Assembly: GCA_016932965.1 (NCBI GenBank) | Contig: JAFGBW010000299.1 | Span: 1 to 14,498, forward strand | Source: Candidatus Auribacterota bacterium | Lineage (GTDB): Bacteria > Auribacterota > JAFGBW01 | Length of the DNA: 14,498 nt | Reading direction: 5' to 3' | In this document: piece by piece, positions 1 to 7,696 of the stretch | How positions within the stretch are numbered: position 1 is the stretch's first letter | Layout of the letters: each line of letters opens with the position of its first letter | Notes under the pieces: generated by a model | The model's input: the letters and a program-made list of their open reading frames with translations, nothing else | What the model was told of the DNA's origin: nothing | Database searches by the model: none | Translations under genes and position numbers: made by a program

Positions 1-390
1 AACAGGACGTCTTACTGAAAATTCAGACAGTAACATCTGTTCTTTTCCCCCTTTTTACAGGCGGTCATTATACTTTGCTCTGCTTATTCTTTTGTTGATC
101 TCCCAGGCTGCACGGACATGATTTGAGGATCATTTGCCTAAATTATGTGTAATGCCAAGCACAACATCACTGATGGATACGGTTAACACCTTTCTATTTT
201 CGATCCGAAAGCAGTTTAATGCCTTGAAGATACGCTGTAAAATATAAAATCACTCAGTTTTGAAAAATATAGATGAACTATTGCTGCTGACCGGTATCTA
301 TTTGAATGACCCTTTATTTATTGGCCATATTTTTTTCTTTAAGAGTATTTAATACCATCACAAATAGTCAAAAAATTACCTGAATCACCC
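1..390. other. Gene-free leader region, nothing recognised
   Basis: All frames are broken by frequent stops and I recognise no gene end, RNA gene or mobile element. Small imperfect hairpins (CTGAA-AA-TTCAG at 15-26, then ACAG/CTGT followed by a T- and C-rich run near 40-58) could be the tail of a terminator for a gene outside the window, but they are too weak to call. The stretch is AT-rich towards position 390, as expected upstream of a promoter. Confidence 0.5.
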
Positions 391-419
391 TTGACAAGAA
401 CCTTAATATGGGGTAAATT
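391..419 (+). promoter_or_regulatory. Sigma-70 type promoter of the receiver-PilZ gene
   Basis: A perfect -35 hexamer TTGACA (391-396) is followed after 17 bp by TAAATT (414-419), which matches 4 of 6 positions of the -10 consensus. Transcription would begin near 425-427. That leaves about 20 nt of leader with a Shine-Dalgarno sequence before the ATG at 447. It also places the upstream in-frame ATG at 423 at or before the transcript start, which supports 447 as the real start. Confidence 0.6.
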
Positions 420-446
420 TTAATGATTCAAAAAGGAGATGAATTC

Positions 447-1148
447 ATGAAAAAACGGATTCTGATTATAGATGATTCCAAGGATATCCGGATGCTTCTC
501 AGTATGCGTCTTCATGATATAGGCTTCAGTGTAATGGAAGCGGAAAATGGAAGAGAGGGGATCGAAAAAGCCAAAGAACGACTTCCGGACCTCATCATCA
601 CGGATTATTCCATGCCGGAGATGGATGGCTTAAAAGCCGCCCGCATTCTCAAGGCTGACCAGGAAACAAAAAATATTCCCATCATCCTGCTATCTTCTTT
701 TCCTTTCGGAAAAGACATGATCGAGCAAATCAAATCCATCGGAATCGATATTTACATGATCAAACCCTATGAATTTGATCTGCTGCACAAGAAGATCACT
801 GAACTGCTTATCCGGAAAGAGAAAGTGCTTGTTGACACTCCTTCCGGAGAGAAAAGAAAATTTTTCCGTTATCCCGTCACTTCTACGGCACGTGTGCAGA
901 CCGGCGGGACGCATTATATAGCCAGACTCTTGAATGTATCCAGGGAAGGGTTCAGCATGATTCTTCCCCAGAAGGAGAATATCGGGATTCAGCTCTCCAT
1001 TTCTTTTGATCCCTCTCCGGAATCCGATATTGATCCGAATTCGGAACATGCTTACGGCCGTGCCACGCTGGTGTGGATTTATCAGAACAATCAGCATGAA
1101 TACATCGCCGGTTTTGAAATGCAATCGTCCTCCCGGCTTGCTTCCTAG
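447..1148 (+). CDS. Response regulator: receiver domain fused to a PilZ domain
   Basis: A 233-aa cytoplasmic two-component regulator that should be phosphorylated by a partner histidine kinase (none in the window) and bind cyclic di-GMP. Residues 1-120 are a CheY-like receiver with the acidic pair D9/D10, phospho-acceptor D53 in an ITDYSMPEMDG context, S83/S84 and K106 followed by P. Residues about 135-230 are a PilZ domain with both halves of the cyclic di-GMP motif: R137-K-F-F-R141 (RxxxR) and N163-V-S-R-E-G168 (NxSxxG). There is no DNA-binding domain, so output is probably by protein contact, as in PilZ control of motility, exopolysaccharide or pili. The start at 447 is chosen over the ATG at 423 because AGGAGAT lies at 434-440, six bases upstream, and the receiver begins at once (MKKRILIIDD). 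The diguanylate cyclase converging on it is a plausible partner (inference). Confidence 0.93.
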   Translation: MKKRILIIDDSKDIRMLLSMRLHDIGFSVMEAENGREGIEKAKERLPDLIITDYSMPEMDGLKAARILKADQETKNIPIILLSSFPFGKDMIEQIKSIGIDIYMIKPYEFDLLHKKITELLIRKEKVLVDTPSGEKRKFFRYPVTSTARVQTGGTHYIARLLNVSREGFSMILPQKENIGIQLSISFDPSPESDIDPNSEHAYGRATLVWIYQNNQHEYIAGFEMQSSSRLAS

Positions 1149-1217
1149 ACCTGATTCAGACAGAATCATTCCGCCGCTTGCGATCCTTTTCAGATGATTC
1201 AGACATTCCGGATTGAA

Positions 1218-1400
1218 TTAACCCGCATTTCTCACAGTATTTCTACTGCGAACGCAAACTGCCTCTCCTATTTTGCGTCGAATCGCCAAAACGACCTTGA
1301 CATATTGCAATATGCCGGCGCCCGTTTTGAAGTTTCTATCCTCAAATCTGAGGGCATTTGTACGTTCTCGTGATAAAATCCTGTGAGAAATGCGGATTAA
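1218..1400. repeat. 183-bp palindromic MITE-like element with TTAA ends
   Basis: The left end TTAACCCGCATTTCTCACAG (1218-1237) is the reverse complement of the right end (1381-1400) at 19 of 20 positions. The rest of each arm also pairs imperfectly, and the centre is the exact palindrome CATATTGCAATATG (1301-1314), close to the geometric midpoint. The element therefore folds on itself over its whole length, as non-autonomous palindromic elements do. It carries no ORF of its own. TTAA at both tips may be the target-site duplication (inference). It lies between two convergent genes and may act as a two-way terminator. The stop codon of the diguanylate cyclase (TAA, complement of 1397-1399) lies within the right-hand TTAA. 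Confidence 0.8.
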
Positions 1401-2338
1401 GCTGCCGCTTTTTTTCTGCGATCAATGAGATAATGGGATCCCCTGAAGGATTTGAGGTAATGCTTTATTTCAGAACCCCGGGCACTGATTTCCCCGTAAT
1501 GAAGGGCAGAACCTTTTTCATTGACCACCACGGCCAGAGTGAGACTCATGAGGGGAAATTTTTTCAGCATGCCTTTCCGGTCCCTGCTCATGATATAGCC
1601 GCGTTCCCGGTCCCTTTTAGAATAAAAGCCTGTAATTTTTTCATCGAATTTTTGAATCAATTTTCCGCAAAAGGATTCCATATGGGAAACAGGCCGGATC
1701 AGGACAAAATCATCGCCGCCAATATGGCCCACAAACGTATCCTCAGCATGATCATCAGCCTGAAGGGCCTCAACATGGCATAGATCAGCCACAAACCGGA
1801 TCACTTCATCTCCTTTAAAATATCCGTAGTAATCATTATAAGCCTTGAAATTATCCAGATCAAGATAGATGACGGCAAATTCCTCTTTGAGAGAGGACAA
1901 ATGCATGATGCGCTTCTTAATGGCAATATTGCCAGGCAAATGGGAAAGAGGATTGGAATTCAGAACTTCTTCATGACGCCTCAGGACCCTTTCGATTCGG
2001 GCACTGACCTCTTCCTGATTATAGGGCTTGACCAGATAGTCGTTCACATTTCCGTTGATTTTCCTGATGATGGAAGTGATCTCTGTTTTTCCCGCACACA
2101 AAATAATGGGAATGTTGGAGAGAAAGGAATTATTCCTGAACTGACTGACCAGGTCCTCCTGATTCATCCCCCCGAAATCTCCCAGAATCAGGTCCGGTTT
2201 GAATTCCCTTGCTTCAGTTAAAATGTGTTCCGGATTCTTATAAAAACAGAAGGCCACATTCATTTCCTTCAATATTTTTTCCAGACAGCTTTTTCCGGAA
2301 TCCACAACAAAAAGCCTTTTTTTTAGCTGTTTTTGCAT
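1397..2338 (-). CDS. Receiver-GGDEF protein, probable diguanylate cyclase
   Basis: A 313-aa cytoplasmic protein expected to condense two GTP into cyclic di-GMP. Residues 7-120 have a receiver fold: D54 is the likely phospho-acceptor and K104-P is present. The usual acidic pair is reduced to D13 (VVDSG), the conserved Ser/Thr after strand 4 is C81, and the loop after D54 lacks the usual MPxMDG, so phosphorylation may be weak or lost. Residues about 135-307 are a GGDEF domain with YLDLDNFKAYND (metal-binding D160) and the signature G207-G-D-D-F211, an acceptable GG[DE][DE]F variant. No RxxD inhibitory site precedes it. The C-terminal FPLMSLTLAVV stretch is typical of the family. The ribosome site is poor (GGGAT before ATG 2338). 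The stop codon is inside the adjacent palindromic repeat. It faces the PilZ regulator, a likely reader of its product (inference). Confidence 0.9.
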   Translation of the reverse strand: MQKQLKKRLFVVDSGKSCLEKILKEMNVAFCFYKNPEHILTEAREFKPDLILGDFGGMNQEDLVSQFRNNSFLSNIPIILCAGKTEITSIIRKINGNVNDYLVKPYNQEEVSARIERVLRRHEEVLNSNPLSHLPGNIAIKKRIMHLSSLKEEFAVIYLDLDNFKAYNDYYGYFKGDEVIRFVADLCHVEALQADDHAEDTFVGHIGGDDFVLIRPVSHMESFCGKLIQKFDEKITGFYSKRDRERGYIMSRDRKGMLKKFPLMSLTLAVVVNEKGSALHYGEISARGSEIKHYLKSFRGSHYLIDRRKKAAA

Positions 2339-2585
2339 AACTTTATCCCATTCAGTATGTTATATAATCCGTCATACCAGTACTATGCATAATCCATACC
2401 TGATATTGTGTTTAATTTTAAGACAAGACTGGAGTTCATAAAAGCGGGCTTATTAAGAATCCCGTTCGAAACAAGGTTTCCCAACTGTTATTTCGTCCTT
2501 TCCCCTGCGCAAGAAAAGAGGTTTTTAGTCCCGCGAATTCATTTATTATATGGAAAAAAAAGCGTTTTTTTGATTTAATAAAATC
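2339..2585. other. Divergent intergenic region
   Basis: This 247-bp gap lies between the divergent cyclase and pseudopilin genes and must hold both promoters. AT-rich candidates exist, such as TATTAT at 2544-2549 for the + strand, but none has a convincing -35 partner. An A8-GCG-T7 run (2554-2571) directly before the pseudopilin can form a weak all-A/U hairpin. I see no tRNA and no cyclic di-GMP riboswitch core. Confidence 0.4.
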
Positions 2586-3188
2586 ATGAGAAAGCAAGCC
2601 TTTACCCTGATTGAACTGCTGACCGTGATCGGCATTATTCTCATATTGGCCTTGTTGGCTATAGGGGGAACCCAATCTGTCAGAAAACGGGCCAAGGTCG
2701 TTCTCACTAACAGCACTTTTTCCACCATAACCCAGGCCCTGACGATTTACAGGGAAGTGGAAGGGGATTTTCCGAAAACAGCCTTATCCTGGACAGGAAC
2801 GGACATCAACTATAATCCGTCAAGTAATGAGAATGAGTATTACAGGCTCGTTGATTTATTGACCAACAATTTATCCATCAAGGACAAAACCAAATCTCCT
2901 CCGGTTGTATTAAAAATAGTGGAACCCCCGTTAAGCAGGGGAGAACTCCGGGAAAACGGGATGACAGCGAATATCAACGGCCACGATTTTTTTGTGGATG
3001 CCTGGGGAAATTACATTCTGTATTATTACGCGGCTAATCTCACCTCTTCGTCCGCTCATCCCTATACTGACTTCAGTACGAATCCTTATCCGCCTAGTAT
3101 CAAGTACGACTGCAGGCTGTTTGATCTCATTTCAGCCGGCCCTGACGGCGACTATCAGACCAAAAACGACAACATCACAAATTTCTAA
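2586..3188 (+). CDS. GspG-like type II pseudopilin (orphan)
   Basis: A 200-aa prepilin-type protein. The short basic leader MRKQA is followed by FTLIELLTVIGIILILALLA: prepilin peptidase would cut before F6, leaving the conserved Glu at mature position 5 (E10) and a hydrophobic helix of about 20 residues that anchors the subunit and packs in the filament. The -1 residue is Ala rather than the usual Gly, a tolerated but less common variant. The C-terminus (DAWGNYILYYY, then LISAGPDGDYQTKNDNI) matches the major pseudopilin GspG pattern, including the DxWGN block and the Asp-rich calcium-binding loop. A TGA at 2571-2573 in frame forces the start at 2586, although no Shine-Dalgarno sequence is visible. 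No secretin, ATPase or other pilin gene is adjacent, so it probably serves a machine encoded elsewhere or a specialised filament. Confidence 0.87.
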   Translation: MRKQAFTLIELLTVIGIILILALLAIGGTQSVRKRAKVVLTNSTFSTITQALTIYREVEGDFPKTALSWTGTDINYNPSSNENEYYRLVDLLTNNLSIKDKTKSPPVVLKIVEPPLSRGELRENGMTANINGHDFFVDAWGNYILYYYAANLTSSSAHPYTDFSTNPYPPSIKYDCRLFDLISAGPDGDYQTKNDNITNF

Positions 3189-3380
3189 CAACCGGTTCCT
3201 GAAGGCAATTCAATCACTTAAAACGATAACGAATTCTCACGCAGTGACGCCAGAGACAATAAGACATCCGCTTTTCAGGAAATTTCTCTTTTCCTATCCT
3301 GCGGCTAATTCCGGCAAAGGATCTTCCTGCCATTTGCATAAAACGATTTTATCAGGTAAGCATATAACTGGAGAAAAGTT

Positions 3381-4163
3381 ATGCGGCTCATCGTATCCAT
3401 GTTCATCCTCACCTGTTTATTGTCAGGACAGATGGTCTTCCCCCATAGGGATCATCTGGCTCCGCAATCCTTATTGATCAGGATGAAAGACCATCGTCTT
3501 TTCCGTTTTCTCGATGAATATGGAAATAATCCCCCGGAGGTGATTGCCAGAATTTTAGATTTTTTTCATGGCACTTCTTCCGGTCGTCCCACCTGGCTGG
3601 AAATCGGATGCGGGGACGCACAAGTATCGCTTGAAATCGCAAAAAGAAACCCAGGTGCCAATGTCCTTGCCACAGATCAGTATAGGAAAGGAGATCCTCG
3701 GACTGATGCCTATGCAAAAGTCACTCATGATTGGGAACAAGGAGAATTACAGGCTCAACAATCCGGGCTTGATAATATATCAATTGCCAGGGCAGAATTT
3801 AACATTCTACATGAAATTCCAGATCATTCTTTGGATTATCTTTTACTGATTAATACAAGCACACCTTCTGCTTTACAGGATCTCTGCTCTTATAAAAGGC
3901 TTATACAGCAAAAATTAAAAATTGGAGGAGTCATACTATGGTATCCGTATAATAATCCTGAAATATATGTTGATGTTAATAATCATTATCATTTTCAAAA
4001 AACTGAAAATTTTTCCTGGTTAGAAGCAATTATTCCTAATCTTTCTTCCTGGAGTCGTTCGAGAACAAGACCACAAACTGGGTTTATGATCTGGACCAAC
4101 ACTCCTGAAGAAAGGCCTGTTTCTCGGTTTCTATCGGAGCAGGAAACCGGTGCATCCGCTTAG
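3381..4163 (+). CDS. SAM-dependent class I methyltransferase with signal-like N-terminus
   Basis: A 260-aa predicted methyltransferase. Residues 70-100 form the Rossmann SAM site: LEIGCGDAQ (73-81, motif I) and an acidic strand-2 end at D99. Later blocks (DNISIARAEFNILH near 131-144; LDYLLLINTS near 151-160; GGVILWYPY near 182-190) fit the rest of the fold. The motif I neighbourhood is reminiscent of TrmB tRNA (guanine-N7) methyltransferases, but the TrmB PDPW motif is not present, so the substrate is unknown. GGAG at 3370-3373, seven bases before ATG 3381, supports this start, and that start gives a hydrophobic MRLIVSMFILTCLLSG leader with no lipobox. This is odd for a SAM enzyme. The second half is strongly AT-rich (about 25% GC over 3901-4020, my count, against roughly 50% in neighbours), which suggests foreign origin. 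A strong hairpin follows the gene. Confidence 0.75.
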   Translation: MRLIVSMFILTCLLSGQMVFPHRDHLAPQSLLIRMKDHRLFRFLDEYGNNPPEVIARILDFFHGTSSGRPTWLEIGCGDAQVSLEIAKRNPGANVLATDQYRKGDPRTDAYAKVTHDWEQGELQAQQSGLDNISIARAEFNILHEIPDHSLDYLLLINTSTPSALQDLCSYKRLIQQKLKIGGVILWYPYNNPEIYVDVNNHYHFQKTENFSWLEAIIPNLSSWSRSRTRPQTGFMIWTNTPEERPVSRFLSEQETGASA

Positions 4164-4272
4164 AAGACCCGAACCCCATCCTTCCTCAATCAGTTCAGAC
4201 AGTCGGGCGGCAGATTCCCTCCCCGTTCATCTGCACTTGTTTTGTTCTAGCTGCTATCCGATAAACTTTATT

Positions 4273-4309
4273 CCGCCGGATGAGAAACGTTTCGTTTCTC
4301 ATCCGGCGG
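4273..4309. terminator. Perfect 17-bp hairpin after the methyltransferase gene
   Basis: CCGCCGGATGAGAAACG (4273-4289) pairs perfectly with 4293-4309 across a TTT loop, and an AT-rich stretch with a T run (near 4312-4324) follows on the + strand. It fits a Rho-independent terminator for the + strand gene, although the T tract is interrupted. It sits between convergent genes together with a second hairpin at 4333-4370. Confidence 0.7.
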
Positions 4310-4325
4310 CATTTAAAATTTTTTG

Positions 4326-4384
4326 AAAGGGGTGCGGGGAAAACTTTTTTCTAAAAAAGTTTTCCCCGCATCTTCTCCCCTTTT
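4326..4384. terminator. Perfect 18-bp hairpin repeat, probable two-way terminator
   Basis: TGCGGGGAAAACTTTTTT (4333-4350) pairs with 4353-4370 with only CT between the arms, so the helix tip will open. Outside it, AAAGGGG (4326-4332) can pair with CCCCTTT (4377-4383) around a TCTTCT bulge. The A- and T-runs make it work as a terminator in either direction, most directly for the VIT/VWA gene on the - strand, which ends 18 bp away at 4402. The core GCGGGGAAAACTT and the preceding TTGAAAGG recur in the hairpin at 7838-7880, so the two are members of one repeat family. Confidence 0.72.
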
Positions 4385-4401
4385 CCAGCTAAACCTTTAA
4401 C

Positions 4402-7400
4402 TTACCCTTCCACGGTACCTAAGTTGACGAAAGCCTGGTCGTTCATGATGAGGAAGGGCCGGTTTTCGAGGGAGAGTTTTCCGGAGTCAGAAAGTTTAAG
4501 GATCTGTAAAAGACCCATGCCGTAACCCATGGGGCCTCTGGAATAATAATGGGCCTGGAGGCGATACGGTGCTGCGCGGGGATTTTCAATGACAAAGCAC
4601 TCCGGACCATAGCCCTGGGTGATATCTGCGTAGAGTTTTCCGCCTGATGAAAGGCTGGGCTGGGAATAAAAGGCGTGGTTATTGGATTTATCATGAATAT
4701 GGAAATCCACGTCATTGGCATCGGTTTCCCAGGAAAGGATGAAACGGTATTGAGGTTTCAGTGTTGGATTGATGCGGTACTGCTGGATGATTTTTTTGAC
4801 CTGTTCATTGTCCTTGAGATGAGATGCGATGGAAGAAGAAAGAATAAGGGACAGATCTTCGGCCAAGATTTCTTTCACCTTCAGGAACCTGTTGTTGAAA
4901 TTCCGGCTGAGCCCCTCGGTCAGGGTATTGATGGCGGATCCAACTTCACCCTGGGCCAAAAGGGCCATGGCAAGGAGGTGAAATCCTGAAGGATGATCCG
5001 GCCTTTGGTCTTTTGCTTTTTGGAACGTATCTGCCGCCAGGGAGATGGCTTCAGGGATTTCCATGAGGCGTTCTCCTGCCCAGCGCCTGATATCGGCCCG
5101 GGACGGAAACAGGTCGATTAAAGAACCATATGCCCTGCAAGCTTCATTTGCATCGCCTGTTTTCATCAGGACTTCCCCAAGGGAGACATAGGCCATGGGA
5201 TCTCCGGGATTTTTGTTCAGCCAATTCAGAGTCAATTCAAGAGCCTTTTTCAGATCATTATTTTTGATCAGGGTTCTCATTTTTTCGTAATCCCCGCTCC
5301 AGGGGGGCACCTGGTCATTTTGTCTGACCCTGGGCTGGTCGATATGAACGGTGATGGTAACGATTCTTTCTCCGGGAGGAGTTTCACTCTGGAGAACCAC
5401 CCGCTCAGGAACGGATGCTCTTGGTTGAGGGGGAGGAGTGTCGCTGACAGTTTTATCGGACAACTCTGTCTGAGAGGTGATCCGGCTTTTTGTAACCGTC
5501 TCGGAAACTTCCTGCTCATCTCCTAATGTGAACTCCAGACCTTCTTCCATGCCGGCCGGTTTACCAGCAGCCATTTCAGAAGCCGGAGCAGCAGCCGGAA
5601 GAGCGAGTTTTTCTTTTTCTTCAGGCACAGACGATTCTTGTCTGGCATTTGATGCGGTTATCTGGTCCAATCCCATCTCCTCCATGGATTTTCTGGCTTC
5701 TTCTTTCACTCGAAGGAAATTCCTTCTTGGACGTTCGATCACAGGCACAGGCCGGGGGATGTCTGTTGGTTTACGGTGTACAACATTGATGCCGTCAGGC
5801 CCGATGGTCAAAATATCAGACAGGGCATTTCGGTCGATGTTATACCGCTGATAATCATATTCGGTTTCCAGAACCAATAAAGCGGTATAAGGGCACAGGA
5901 TTCTTTCGGTTGTGGAAAGCCGGATGGCTTCATTATGCATGGCATTTTTCATGTCTTTATCGGCGGCGCTTTTCTCCTTTTCAATCAACCTCAGAATACG
6001 GGCCTTTCCCCATTCTCTTTTCAGAAGCAAAGGATGGGTCGCCTGTGTTTTCAACGTCAGTTCTCTTCCATTCCAGCGAAGAACAAAGGGTTTGTCTTCC
6101 GAAACTTCGGCAAAAACAACTATTTCTTCTCCTTCCTGAATGCCTTCCAGCTTCTCCGGCCAGAACCAGACTGAATCCGGCACTTCGATCCTGATTTCCG
6201 CATGGACCGGTTTCAATAATTTCGCGGCAATATGGTTATCATCCATTTTCCCGTGTACAAACGTTCCGGGCGTTTTACCGCTCAATGTTATTTCTTTCAA
6301 AGCCCCTTCATCACGGTAAGCCGTGAAGCACAACGCATCCGTTCTATGGATTGAATTGGTTTCAGACAATTCGGCCCTCAATTGATTCATGTCAACGCAG
6401 CCGGCAGTGGGGATCCCATCAGAGACAAGGAGCAGCCGAATTTTTTGATCTGAGATCATGGCGGTCAACTTCTCAAAGGCATTTTCCATATTGGATGCGC
6501 CCAGAGGCCGGCGTTCTTTGAGTTTACCCAATCCTGTCCCGGACGAATACAGACCCATGTCCTCGATATCCTGATCAAAGGCAATAAGCCTGATTTCCCT
6601 GGCCCCTTTTTCCGTGAGTAAATGAAGTATCTGCTGAAGGCGATCCATATTGGATGAAAAGGAGACGGCCTGGGAGGCGGAGGTATCAATCAAAACAACC
6701 CATTTTTCAACCGGAACGGGATCATTTTTTCCCTCAGAGACAGGCTGGAATCTGACTGCGCAGAGGTTTCCCGCGCGCAGGGCATAATACTCCTCCTTAT
6801 TATTTGGCGGAATTTTCAGGATGAAATCCTCAACAGGAGTGAAGTCCTTTTTTTCAATGCTCATGATCTTCCAGTTCTTGATTTCTCCTCCCAAAGAAGA
6901 GGTGACAGCCGTTGAAGATTCCGGCTCCCCTTTATAAAAGGCTTTGATTTCAAGGCGTCCCAGTTTGGGAAGGCCTTTCAGGGGGAAATAGAATGTATTG
7001 GCGTTGTTCACCAGCAGTTCTGAATAGGAGAGGATGATATTTTTTTCAGCATTGGGGGGAATAGGGAACACCCGGGCCCTGAAATAATTTCCGCTGTCCT
7101 GTTCCAAAAGGGCCGGGTCCTGGCGGCGGTGGAGAAAATCTTCATAGACCTGCCGGGCCTTTTGTTTTTCAACCACTTCTCCCTCCTGCCAGTTCTGACC
7201 GATCTTCATGGCAAAGCGGCTGACACTTGCATTAGATGGAAGCAAGATGGCAAACCTTCCCTCTCTCTGACGGTTTTCAGGATTATAGAAGCTCATTTCC
7301 AGTTCCGTGAAGGCCGTAATGCCGTCTAAGACGACCCGGACCTTCAATTCCCGCATTTCCAGGCCGGTTCCGTCAGAAGCTGTCAGAGAAACAGGGGGAG

Positions 7401-7479
7401 TTTCTTCCGCCTGGGCGGAACACATCAGCCAGGCAAACAAGATAAAAATCATCGGCTTGTAATGACGAATGCTATTCAT
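4402..7479 (-). CDS. Secreted VIT-VWA-TPR protein with C-terminal DUF2135 domain
   Basis: A 1025-aa envelope or secreted protein. Residues 1-25 are a Sec signal peptide (basic start, hydrophobic core, AQA-E cleavage). Residues about 28-155 are a VIT domain (the RQREGRFAILLP and KARQVYEDF blocks are typical). Residues about 258-410 are a von Willebrand A domain with a complete MIDAS: D265-T-S-A-S269 (DxSxS), a Ser/Thr-containing loop near 328 and D354 in VSDG. The family's TPYTALLVLE-like block is at 529-538. Residues about 570-725 are a charged Pro/Glu-rich linker. TPR-like repeats follow (730-870), then a DUF2135/YfaP-like domain (about 910-1025) with WETDANDVDFHIHD and GYGPE. VWA and TPR parts usually mediate metal-dependent protein contacts, so a scaffold or adhesion role is likely; no catalytic domain is seen. 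AGGAGG (complement of 7485-7490), five bases before ATG 7479, fixes the start. It appears to be transcribed alone. Confidence 0.9.
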   Translation of the reverse strand: MNSIRHYKPMIFILFAWLMCSAQAEETPPVSLTASDGTGLEMRELKVRVVLDGITAFTELEMSFYNPENRQREGRFAILLPSNASVSRFAMKIGQNWQEGEVVEKQKARQVYEDFLHRRQDPALLEQDSGNYFRARVFPIPPNAEKNIILSYSELLVNNANTFYFPLKGLPKLGRLEIKAFYKGEPESSTAVTSSLGGEIKNWKIMSIEKKDFTPVEDFILKIPPNNKEEYYALRAGNLCAVRFQPVSEGKNDPVPVEKWVVLIDTSASQAVSFSSNMDRLQQILHLLTEKGAREIRLIAFDQDIEDMGLYSSGTGLGKLKERRPLGASNMENAFEKLTAMISDQKIRLLLVSDGIPTAGCVDMNQLRAELSETNSIHRTDALCFTAYRDEGALKEITLSGKTPGTFVHGKMDDNHIAAKLLKPVHAEIRIEVPDSVWFWPEKLEGIQEGEEIVVFAEVSEDKPFVLRWNGRELTLKTQATHPLLLKREWGKARILRLIEKEKSAADKDMKNAMHNEAIRLSTTERILCPYTALLVLETEYDYQRYNIDRNALSDILTIGPDGINVVHRKPTDIPRPVPVIERPRRNFLRVKEEARKSMEEMGLDQITASNARQESSVPEEKEKLALPAAAPASEMAAGKPAGMEEGLEFTLGDEQEVSETVTKSRITSQTELSDKTVSDTPPPQPRASVPERVVLQSETPPGERIVTITVHIDQPRVRQNDQVPPWSGDYEKMRTLIKNNDLKKALELTLNWLNKNPGDPMAYVSLGEVLMKTGDANEACRAYGSLIDLFPSRADIRRWAGERLMEIPEAISLAADTFQKAKDQRPDHPSGFHLLAMALLAQGEVGSAINTLTEGLSRNFNNRFLKVKEILAEDLSLILSSSIASHLKDNEQVKKIIQQYRINPTLKPQYRFILSWETDANDVDFHIHDKSNNHAFYSQPSLSSGGKLYADITQGYGPECFVIENPRAAPYRLQAHYYSRGPMGYGMGLLQILKLSDSGKLSLENRPFLIMNDQAFVNLGTVEG

Positions 7480-7654
7480 TTTTTCCTCCTATCTTTATTT
7501 TCTTCATGATCTTCATTGTGTTTTATACCCCTTTAGACAGGACTTCTTCCAATTTGTTCCTGAAAAAACATCCTATATTTACCAGGGAGTTACACGCAGA
7601 CCACAGAGGAAATGTTGCTTCGCATGCGCTCGCAAGTAAAACAAAACGATTCCC

Positions 7655-7674
7655 GCAGAGGCGCTGAGGCGCAG
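7655..7674. repeat. GCAGAGGCGC-type short dispersed repeat
   Basis: The sequence GCAGAGGCGCTGAGGCGCAG is a degenerate copy of the CGCAGAGACGCAGAG type of extragenic repeat that I know from many environmental bacterial genomes (from memory, not searched). An earlier ACACGCAGACCACAGAGG at about 7591-7608 and ACGCAGTGACGCCAGAGAC near 3239-3257 look like further degenerate copies. Confidence 0.45.
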
Positions 7675-7696
7675 AAAAAGAGAAGGATATATTTTT

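Noticed and set aside
423-446. ATG 423 as the start of the receiver-PilZ gene
   Set aside because: It lies at the predicted transcript start and the next eight codons encode the Shine-Dalgarno sequence of ATG 447.
1153-1205. GATTCAGACA twice, and TTCAGACAG also near 22 and 4194
   Set aside because: These are short, not symmetric and of inconsistent context; probably chance.
1358-1783. 141-aa plus-strand reading frame antisense to the cyclase
   Set aside because: It lies opposite a clear GGDEF domain and begins inside the palindromic repeat; it is a shadow frame.
2455-2485. tRNA-like GTTCGAAAC segment
   Set aside because: Only a T-loop-like string is present; no acceptor, D or anticodon stems can be drawn around it.
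3189-3380. Possible riboswitch or cyclic di-GMP aptamer between the pseudopilin and methyltransferase genes
   Set aside because: A GCAGTGACGC stretch is present but the conserved paired cores of known aptamers are not; it fits a degenerate GCAGAG-type repeat better.
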